Shown here: one piece after another, positions 36,498-64,000 of the stretch
Layout: each line of letters starts with the position of its first letter
How positions within the stretch are numbered: position 1 is the stretch's first letter
DNA from: Parasponia andersonii
Lineage: Eukaryota > Streptophyta > Magnoliopsida > Rosales > Cannabaceae
Length of the DNA: 64,000 nucleotides
Direction of reading: 5' to 3'
Assembly: GCA_002914805.1 (NCBI GenBank)
Contig: JXTB01000231.1
Coordinates: 253,172-317,171, forward strand
Translations under genes and position numbers: made by a program
The notes under the pieces: model-generated
What the model saw: the letters and a program-made list of their open reading frames with translations, nothing else
What the model was told of the DNA's origin: nothing
Database searches by the model: none

Positions 36498-37326
36498 TGT
36501 GGGACCCGTTCTCAAATCATACACCACGTGGACGATTAAGTGGCAGAACAGGTCACGAGTAGGGCCCACCGTCTGACATATGTCAAGAGTGACTAGCTAA
36601 AGGCCACGCGAGTTGTACGTAGTACCACACCGGCCATTGGGCCGTCTGAGGTTAGGGCCGAGCCCATCCCAGACCCTAGATATACTCGGCCCAGTCCGAT
36701 CCTTACCTCGACAGTTGGGGGTCGGAAGCCCTAAGAGTCTTCCACCAGAGTACAATGGACAGCAACTCACAGCTCCAGACCCAGACAGAGCATTTAATGC
36801 TATCTTGAATAAGTGCGCGCAAGGGGCAAACTGTCATAACAGAATGACGATTTGTCCAAATCTCATCCCTGACAGACTCGAGCCATAGGGGACGGCAGAA
36901 ACCAGGCTACAGCGGTGCAGGGGGGATCACGGTAATCTCGGCCCGTGACCTTCGGAAAAAGTCTTGATTAAACAGGTACTCGGTCCTGAGGTTGAAAATC
37001 AGGAGGTTCACAATTTCAGGACCATATATATATATGAGCCATGCGTCCCTTTGAAGGGGACATGTATGTATACAAAAAGAAATATTTAAAAATTTACAAG
37101 CAAGAAACAAAGATATACTTATATAGAACTAAATCCTTACTACCCTTAATCAAAGAAAGACCACTGACTTAAGCATTGGAGAGTCTTTGCAGGTGGCCAC
37201 CCCCGCCTCTTCGACCTTGCTTAAAGTTCAGAGCACTTTGGAATAGCAAGGACACGTAGACAGTCGGAGAACACAGCATCAGCGGTTCAGAGATACGTAG
37301 ACGGCTGGTGAGAAACCGATCCAACA
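36498..37326 (+). repeat. Right (3') LTR
   Basis: 829 bp, from TGTGGGACCC to GATCCAACA. Differences from the left LTR are mainly transitions plus a few small indels, including one in the run near 36690. Confidence 0.93.
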
Positions 37327-37331
37327 TATAG
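37327..37331. repeat. Target site duplication, right (TATAG)
   Basis: Identical to the five bases before the left LTR. Confidence 0.9.
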
Positions 37332-39295
37332 TTTCTTCTATACACTTTTTTGAGTGTAAACTTCTAATAAGATATTTGGACCATATACTCTTAATATAAA
37401 TTGATTTCAAAATATATCTTTTGAAGGGTTAATTTCAAAATATTTTAATTTTTTATGTTTATATATGTATATATTTGTATCTTTATCAACAAATAAGCTT
37501 TAATTGTGATAGGATTGTAACCATACTACATCGCCTATTTCTGCAGTGCAGTCTTATTAGCTCTATAAATGTTAAATTTGTCACGACCGAAAATTCAAGA
37601 TCGTGATTTTTAGTAAATTTTATATTGAAACAGTGGTAAATAGTGATTTTTCTAAAATTTCAGAAAATCGAGTACTTGAAGTTTTAAATTTTAGTTCTCA
37701 GAAATAAGCAAATTTTACAATTAGAAAACTTTTCATTTGTTTTAATTTTTTAAGGAAAATCCTTCATTTAAATTTTATAGGAAAGTCTAATTAATTAGTT
37801 TAGAAACATTTGTAAATTTATAAATTGTAGAAAAATGAGTCTAATTAAACTTTAAGTCCAATGTTCAAATAATTTACATAAAATCATTTGTAATTCTAAG
37901 TACTCATTTTAATAGCAAAATTTATCCCCATACATCTACTTAATAAATACACTACGAATAGCTAAATAAATTAGACATAAAAGGAAAGGATGGTATAAAA
38001 TAGAAACCAACCAACGAAGACGTGGGAGACGATATACATAAGCCACCAAGACAATTACTTCAAAATAAATCAACACCTGAAAGTGAGAGGAAGTAGAGGG
38101 ATAAGTATGTGGATGCTCAGTAGAGATTCGATTACAAGTTTTTATATGTAAGAAAATATACTCACATTGAAATTCTTGAATAGTTAGTTTTCCATTCAAA
38201 ATAGTTCACAAAACTCAAGTGAAAATCATAGTCTAATAATTTAAACATTCCAAACTATTGTAATACATCCATCAAAACCAGTATATATCTATTCAAGTCA
38301 ACGTATAATCATGTATGTAATCATGATATCTGAAATGTCCTAGTGGATCACCCGTAAATCTGAGCCACCTAAAGAGACGTCGTAAATCCGATTACCTAAC
38401 GTAGGACATCGTATGTTTAATGGTCACGTAAGTTTGTGAATGCATGCAAATGCTATATGAGTGACAGAATAAGGATATATACTATTTCTACAAAACCTCA
38501 AAATAACTATGCGGTATTCTTTAATCAAACCACTTTTAGTCATCAAAATTAAGTTCTCAAATCATTTCGGATTTTCTAATAAAATTTCGACATTATAACA
38601 ATCATTTTTTATCAAAACCCAAAAATCTAATTTCCTGCAGAAAACGGTTCAAACAGTATATATGACACGCAAACTAGTGTGATATGCCTCCTAGGCAGTT
38701 TATATCTAAAATCAGGTCAAAATATATATAAATCACATTTTATAAATAATTTCACGAAATTCCATATTTATCAAAAATATGTGAAAAATAAAATTAAACC
38801 AGTTTAAAGATTAAATAATCAAATCTCTATCTCAATTGAGTGTCCAAATAGCATTATGGAGCTATGGAGAAAGTTTAGCATCGTTTGGGTGTCATTTGGA
38901 TGGACGAGTGTCATTTTCGAATTTTTGATTGAGAGGTTTGAAAACTCGATTTTCAATCGGAGTTTCAGATCGTGAAACAGACTTTACCACTGAATTCAGA
39001 GCACCCAAAAATGCTAGGTTGAACATATAATTTGACTGATTCGGACTTGGGTCGAACCTGTGCCCACGACACATAAATCGAGTCAATCTAAGCCATTAGA
39101 TTTAGATTTTTGCATCTATCACCAAATACAGTCAATATATATATATATATATCAAAATTTTTGTTTTTACGAGTTCATCACAAATATGGGGTTTATTTTA
39201 TAATCTAACGATCGGATTGAAAATTTTAAATATAAAATTAAAATAGCTCAAAATTGACAAAAATAATAAAATTCAATACGGACAATATTGAGTCA

Positions 39296-39340
<45 letters not shown>

Positions 39341-40284
39341 AGGTTAAAGATTATGACGAGAGAAGTCAAACCCGACTATTTTCACGGAGAAATGACGCCA
39401 GAATCGGTGCCGACGAGCTTCGAAATCCGTACCATTTTTCGGCTTTTTTCGACGATGGTGACATCAGGTGGCACTACAACTGGTGGCAGGTTGCTTGTCC
39501 AGGCGTGGGCTTTTGTTTCTGACCGATGGCGGTCCTCGTCGGTGTCAGGAAGGACTTCGTCGGGCTTTCACCGAAAATCGGCGTTTTGTCAGTCAAAGAG
39601 AGAGAACCGAGAGAGAGAGTGAGCGGAGGGAAAGAAGAAGCCCACATGGCAATCAATAAATGTGCCTCAGATTTTGCAACTAAATCCTTGGTCCAAAATC
39701 TCTACACTTAAGTCCATAATAAAGAATTATAAAGAAGTCCTTAAATAAAAAAAAGAATTATAATTTAACCCATGGATCCATAAAACCTTTTCAATCAAGT
39801 CGAATTTTTTTAATAATACTGATCAAATGATCAAAATACCTTTTTTCAAAAAATAAGGATTTTTACAAAATGCATGATAAAAAGGACGTGTTTTAACTGC
39901 ATATGGAGTTCATGGATTATGTTCCCTAATTCACCGTAAAACCACACCAACACCGCAAACACCCAAACATCCTTGTGTAGGGGGTGAAGCCATCAATTTT
40001 GCTGAGTACGGATTTTAATTTGGTGTAAAATTGTTTTGGTTAATTAATCCATCTTGCGTAATTAATATATTACTCCCTTACAGTCTCACATAGAAGTTAT
40101 TTAATTTTGCTAATTTTATGTGAAGCGAGCTAGATTGAATCCTTGCCCAAAGAAGAAGATGCATTGACATACCCTGAAAAAGAACGTGTTTTTTATTATG
40201 GTTCAGAATTATACTTTCCAATAATTGACCCTATGTATCATCATACTTACTACTAACAATTGTGGTTCCACATGTTTTGTAAAT
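37332..40284. other. Intergenic sequence, possibly including an old LTR remnant
   Basis: No intact gene. TGTCACGACCG at about 37578 resembles a common plant Ty3/Gypsy LTR start. GC-richer, AG-rich sequence at about 39350-39660 contains open frames on both strands without any domain. TA microsatellites lie at 39125-39142 and 39297-39338. I found no matching second LTR or target duplication. Confidence 0.4.
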
Positions 40285-40408
40285 ATGAAAGTGGTTTTTC
40301 AATTACTTTGTTATTTTAATTCAAATGTAGTTACACAGATTATATAATTAGTACTGATGTACTATTTTTGCTTGCATTTAGTGCATGTAATTGAAAAACC
40401 ACTTTCAT
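40285..40408. repeat. 22-bp perfect inverted repeat with 80-bp spacer
   Basis: The 22 bases at 40285-40306, beginning ATGAAAGTGGTTTTTCAA, are exactly complementary to 40387-40408. The pair could be the ends of a small MITE or a fold-back hairpin. No clear target duplication flanks it. Confidence 0.8.
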
Positions 40409-41590
40409 ATAATTCTATTGATACAAAGATTTGGATGGCTCCCCAATTCCTAGTTAATTTGTATGTCAGAATTACCTGTAGTGTGCTAATACTACCTCGT
40501 ATTTTTAAATAAATTGAACTCAACTCACTTTTTTAGTTTTAGTTACAATATTATATGCTGAGAAGTTTTAAGTTACAATTCAGTTATAAATTAAGTCTAA
40601 AATCTCACTTCGTTAGTCACTTCCAAAAAAAAAAAAATCTCACTTGAAAACAAGATTTTAAAACAAGATCATATAGGGTTTATTATATGTGCAAATGTCA
40701 TGTGAAAACAAGATCATATATTCTACCCAATAAAAATTACTTTCGTTCCATATAAACTATAACAATAAACAATTGATCAAACTGTTTAAAGAAAATTCCA
40801 TAAAAAAATATAGATGACGCACACACACACTAATCCACAGGAAATACAATTAGAATTCTACCATAAAACATCTTTAGTTCTTTCAAATTATCACCATCCA
40901 CCATCTGAATTAACTCTTTTGATCGATATGATGACAGATCTTTCAACAGAAAATGGCCTTTAATGACATGAATTTTTCTAGTTTTGAATATTAGAAATTC
41001 CAGATGTATAAGGAAAATAAATAAACAAATAAACAACACAAATCTAAATTATGATGAGAGGACCAATAAAAGTACATATGTATGATACATATGAGTAAGT
41101 GTGTTTACACATTAATTTATAGCCGATTAATATGTATGATTTTACATGGTCATTATGTATACCGATAACAAGTCGAAGGAAAAATGTAAACCTTACTCTA
41201 CATGGTGATCATAAGCAAGCTCACTTGGTAACATGGAAAACCAGCTTATGATTTTAATTGGTGCTAGCTTTCAATCTTGGATGAAAGAAAGGCACGTTGT
41301 TCTTAAGGAAGTATTAAATATATAAATAGTTATTAATCGTATATAGTACAAATCTTATTTATTAAAATTAAGTAGTAATAGAAAGTGCTAAACGTTAACA
41401 TAAAAGGTTAACAAAACACACCGGATTAGACGGATAATACGAACATGCATATAAGACCAATTAAAAGACACATCATAATCCCCACATAAGATGAACTAAT
41501 TAATGTGAGGATTTATTATACACATCCACTTTATTCTCGCATCACACCCGCGGTCGCGCCTGTGACCAATTACTTGCACGTCCTGTAACT
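40409..41590. other. AT-rich intergenic sequence; 3' flank of LTP gene 2
   Basis: No gene seen. The right end is downstream of the second exon of LTP gene 2. Confidence 0.5.
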
Positions 41591-41620
41591 TCACTTGATG
41601 CTGCAAAACAAACAAGGATT

Positions 41621-41680
<60 letters not shown>

Positions 41681-42356
41681 TACACACACGTTATAAAGTG
41701 AGTTTGCAAAAAGTCTTTTAACATGGATTTATACTACACAATTGCGACAATTTAGAGAAAGCACTAACTAATTATAAGCAATTCATACGTATCAGATTAT
41801 ATTAACTAAGACATATAGAAAAAAAAAAAATATATATATATATATATAGGACTTTGACCTACTTTGATGTACTCTTCAACAATGTCACATGACAACTTAA
41901 TTAAAACCATTTTACTCCTAAACATACACTTAATTAACACGATCTGTCGCCAAATCTCAACACTGAAATGATATTTGCTCAAGATAAAGTTAAAGGATAA
42001 CAAGTATATTACTTGTTGCAATTGGTGGAAGTGCTGATTTTGAAAGGAAGGGAAACCCCACAAGCCGAAGGGAGATTGGAGATGAGATTAGGGTTAAGTC
42101 CTGGCAAATTACTAGCAGCAGTAACCAAGCACCGGCACGTAGCCTGGCGGTCCGCCGTTGTAGCCGCCGCGCTGTTTAGGCTCCGGACCCCACTGCAGCA
42201 TGTCACTGGAACCGTCCCACCGGTTCTTAGATACGATATGCATGGCGACACGTAGGTCGCCACTTGGCCACATGTTATGGCCTGGGCTATAGGTGCACCT
42301 ACCACCATGCACATGACCACCATGCAAGTAAGCTTGAGAGCTACAGAGCTTGCCAT
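41591..42356 (-). CDS. Non-specific lipid-transfer protein, type 1 (LTP gene 2)
   Basis: Two exons: 42356-42013 and 41600-41591. Exon 1 ends in phase 2 at AACAA|GTAATA. Exon 2 adds C ATC AAG TGA after TTTTGCAG, giving the end STNCNNIK. The product is 117 residues, the usual type-1 length. The start at 42356 (MASSVALKL) is preferred over an upstream in-frame Met at 42377 because it gives a standard signal peptide of 26 residues ending PIAQA, before mature ITCGQV. The eight-cysteine motif is complete (CGQ, PCISYL, CC, CRC, ACGV, NC) with no extra cysteine. Intron position, phase and exon 2 length match LTP gene 1 exactly. The 412-bp intron contains a TA microsatellite at 41624-41678. The protein should be secreted to the wall or cuticle space and bind acyl lipids. 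Confidence 0.92.
41624..41678. repeat. TA microsatellite in the LTP gene 2 intron
   Basis: About 55 bases of uninterrupted AT dinucleotides. A second, shorter TA run lies at 41831-41848 in the same intron. Confidence 0.9.
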
Positions 42357-42460
42357 TGTCAAGACCAAAGCTAGCAAAAATGAACACTATGTTTAGTAAG
42401 TCTTTTAGATTGTTGACCTAAAAGTTGGGGTATGAGTGGTGAAATAATTGGTTTTGTGAT

Positions 42461-42471
42461 GTTTAAATAGG
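42461..42471 (-). promoter_or_regulatory. Candidate TATA box of LTP gene 2
   Basis: CTATTTAAAC on the minus strand lies about 105 bases upstream of the start codon, giving a predicted 5' UTR of about 75 bases. Confidence 0.5.
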
Positions 42472-42479
42472 TAAAGTTG

Positions 42480-43653
42480 GAGCTTAAATGGAGGACACGT
42501 GTGCGTTGGAGAATGAAGAGGTAGCTATTGTTGGTAGTTACAGTGAATTTAATGAATTTCAATTCCTTTCTTATTGTTTTTAGCTCTCTGTATTATAATG
42601 CGAACGGTTGAGAAACTTGATTATTCTAAAGAGGAAGTTTACGTCCTAACTACTGATGGATCCCATATACAGAAGCAAAGCAAATATATTTTAAGAGCAG
42701 TAAAAACTCTTTAATTAGTTGTGTCATCCTGGAATATGTATATTTAAAACAATTACTTTGGTTTCCAATACGCTTTCAACATATAAAGGGAGGCACAAGA
42801 CTTCGAAAAATCTCAAGTTAATGAAATCACAAATTGCACAGGTACTTGAGAGTTGAGATGTAAGTAGGAGAATTGAATCTAGCACAATATACATACCATG
42901 TGTTTCTATTATGTATCATATCCACTTACACTCACATCAATTAAGAGTTCACAATGAGATAATGAGATATAAAGAACGGTTAAACATTTGTTATATCACA
43001 ACGGAAAGTTTTTGTGCTCTAGACTACCAACAATTTTAGAAGACTTGAGGATACAAAGGATAGTTCACTTATACCCATTGATTTGGAGGCAAAATTTCAA
43101 CAACTATCGAATTTGGAGGGGGAAAAAGTTTTAGTAACATAAATTTTAAAAACTACACAAAATTAACTTTAAATTAAACGCAGATGTCTCTTTACGAGTT
43201 CGATATGTTACACAAGACATAAGCCCATGTTTTAATCAATACCCAAAAAAAAAAAATAGAATGAAAAAAAAGGGAGAGCATCTATCGAAAAAGAGGAGAA
43301 ATATGTACTCTTCTTTCCCAAATAAAGCCTTTTTCTTTTCCTCACTTTTACTCCTTACTCTGCCGCTTCATTCTGCGAAAATGATCTACAAGGCAGGTAC
43401 GAAATCTCATATTTCCGAATGAAAAATGCAAAATATCTAACACAAACTGAGATAATGTGGGCTCCCAAAGAACAAAACGGAGATTGCAAATATAAAAACT
43501 GTTAAAAAACTTACAGGTGAAAACAACTGCCAAAATAGAAAACTTACGCCCCCATAAGTGACTGTCGCCTAATTTCCTCAAATAATATGTCTGACATTGA
43601 AAACAAAAAGAACCCAAAGGTTGAGGTAACAGAAGCACTCTAAAAAGATCCCT
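42480..43653. other. Intergenic sequence between LTP gene 2 and RECQL2
   Basis: Both flanking genes are on the minus strand, so this contains the LTP gene 2 promoter and the RECQL2 3' UTR. No further gene is seen. Confidence 0.55.
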
Positions 43654-62542
<18,889 letters not shown>

Positions 62543-64000
62543 TTTGGTTTTCTACTTTCCGCCTTTTTTTTTTTTTCGTTTTTTCTCTCTTTTTAAAAAG
62601 GAACAGAAGAAGCGTATGTACAGTGGCCACTAGAGTACTACCAGAAAAGCGTATGTACACTAATATGAAAAGCAAAATATTCAGAAAGGGTTTAATTGCA
62701 AAACAGTACCATGTAAGACATTTCTACTTGCAATAAAAATAGGAACTAATTCCTTTTAAAAAAAAAAAACAAATTAATTGGTTCTACGACCTTTCCTAAA
62801 TCTCATTTGTTAAATATGATATTTTTTATTTTTTTTTTCACTTTTTTCCTTTTTTTTTTTTGGCTAATATAGCATGAAAAACTCTAAAGTATTCCATCGA
62901 TTTAATTTGGCCTAATCAAGCTCATCTTAGTCTCACCATTTGAGTTTGACGGAAAATTTCACTAAAATGTGATTTTTAAACTAAAAAATTGTGATTTAAA
63001 GCTTGAAATCATCATTTCCATATTTGAATTCAATTTGAACCTCCAAAATTGAAAAACCCAAACTATAAATAAGACTTTAACAATCTCAAACATTAAAACT
63101 TGATTTTTTTTTTTTTAAGAAAAGTATGAGAAGATTTGAGGTGCTTGAGAATATAAAATATTCATTAAAGAGAAGTTATTGGACTAAGTATCACTTTTAA
63201 AAAGTTATAGAACTAAAAAAGGCTCATTTAGACTATAACACAAGATCATTTTACTCTAACTTATGGAAAGTTATATCTACACATTAAAATCCACAAATGT
63301 TTATTTTTTATGTATAAGTTGGTTTACTTGTGTTGAGTGTATTGATTTATTTTAAATACAATTTAAGTATTTTTTAGAAAAAAAATATATCTCCAATACA
63401 TATTCTTATTTAATTAATGAAATTTTTGTCAAGCTACAATTGAAATTTCAAATGTCAAAATATATTTTAATATATTTTGTTGTTTATCCTATTTAGAAAT
63501 TATGCTTTTACACTAGAGGATATATTATTTTTGATAATTTTTAAAGTTTCAAAAATAAAAAAGCCTACCTTTCAAAGCTTTCGTATTTAATTTAAAAAAA
63601 AAATCAAACACCAAAGATTTACTTATTCTCTCACGACTTCACTCACAGCTTAGACCTCGAGATTATTTCTTATATTTTCCCAAATCAGTATTTTGTTTTG
63701 GTCGAAATGTAGATGGAATATCAATAAATAAATCAATTTTCCCCTGATTAGTAAGAATGCGAGTTACACGATGATTCAATCCCAGCCAAAAATTTTTAAC
63801 TATGATCAAAAACAATAAAAAAACTTACAACTATGCGTTTTTTTTTTTTGACTCGGTGGATAATTTTCGCTATTCCTTATTGTATGGAATCCTAATCTTT
63901 CTTTTTCTTTTTTTCTTTTTTTAATTCTTATTTTAAAAGGAGGAATCCTAATCTTTCAATATTTAGGCCCCATTTGGTTGATGGTAAAGGAAAGGAAAAG
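62543..64000. other. RECQL2 upstream region and AT-rich intergenic sequence
   Basis: The left part should contain the RECQL2 promoter and 5' UTR. No TATA box could be assigned. The remainder is AT-rich with long A and T runs and no recognisable gene. An open frame on the + strand at 62440-62736 is the complement of RECQL2 exon 1. Confidence 0.5.

Larger units (their letters stand above)
24508..37326 (+). mobile_element. Ty3/Gypsy LTR retrotransposon, Tat lineage, complete but inactive
   Basis: A 12,819-bp element bounded by TG...CA LTRs and flanked by a perfect TATAG duplication. In order: left LTR; primer binding site; gag; protease; reverse transcriptase with RNase H; an additional RNase H; integrase; three tandem repeat arrays; an antisense spliced gene; polypurine tract; right LTR. 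The second RNase H between RT and integrase, the large size and the long region between integrase and the 3' LTR with antisense coding capacity are hallmarks of Tat-lineage elements (Grande/Retand type). The LTRs differ at several percent of sites by eye, mostly C/T and G/A transitions. Gag and pol have 16 in-frame stops and at least four frame changes, so the copy cannot encode its own proteins. It sits between the two LTP genes. Confidence 0.95.

Noticed and set aside
24503..37331. Two nested elements rather than one, because of the antisense gene
   Set aside because: No internal LTRs or target duplications surround the antisense gene, and one LTR pair with one duplication frames everything.
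42354..42377. Upstream Met (42377) as the LTP gene 2 start
   Set aside because: The second Met gives the standard MASS-type signal peptide and the usual 117-residue length; the upstream seven residues add nothing typical of the family.

Overview
The window looks like nuclear DNA of a flowering plant, most likely a eudicot. It is AT-rich. It has spliced genes with short GT-AG introns, a plant-type U2 snRNA, an ATL-type RING-H2 gene, two type-1 lipid-transfer protein (LTP) genes, a plant mobile domain (PMD) gene, a RECQL2-type helicase gene, and plant LTR retrotransposons. I cannot name the species. There is one assembly gap, 160 N at 14635-14794.

Layout. 1-9 kb: AT-rich intergenic DNA with a U2 snRNA copy at 1223-1418 (+). 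9.04-9.71 kb: intronless ATL E3 ligase (-). 10-18 kb: intergenic, with a GC-richer probable transposon fragment around the N gap. 18.03-20.46 kb: six-exon PMD/coiled-coil gene (+), followed by an exon-like orphan segment at 21.94 kb. 22.2-23.0 kb: LTP gene 1 (-). 24.5-37.3 kb: one complete but dead 12.8-kb Ty3/Gypsy element of the Tat lineage, with 831- and 829-bp LTRs and a perfect TATAG target duplication. 41.6-42.4 kb: LTP gene 2 (-). 43.65-62.54 kb: a 20-exon RECQL2 gene (-). Its conceptual product is 709 residues with no stop or frameshift. Three of its introns hold insertions: a decayed Ty3/Gypsy element in intron 15, a tRNA-derived SINE in intron 13 and a 375-bp solo LTR in intron 3. 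62.6-64 kb: intergenic.

The genes do not form a pathway. RECQL2 acts in DNA repair, ATL in ubiquitin transfer, the LTPs are secreted lipid carriers, U2 is a spliceosomal RNA, and the PMD protein is of a nuclear, TE-related family. The two LTP genes share strand, intron position, intron phase and a 10-nt coding second exon. They look like a tandem pair later separated by the Tat element.

Most unusual: inside the Tat element lies a second, oppositely oriented gene (36163-33014, -). It has its own TATA box, four exons, three 75-79 bp GT-AG introns, and one reading frame held over 2.9 kb with five stops but no frameshift. The sense gag-pol of the same element has at least four frame changes and 16 in-frame stops (13 TAG, 3 TAA, no TGA). 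Between the two lie three tandem arrays of satellite-like repeats (about 72, 93-112 and exactly 75 bp). RECQL2 also appears to use two GC-AG introns, one splitting the DEAH box.
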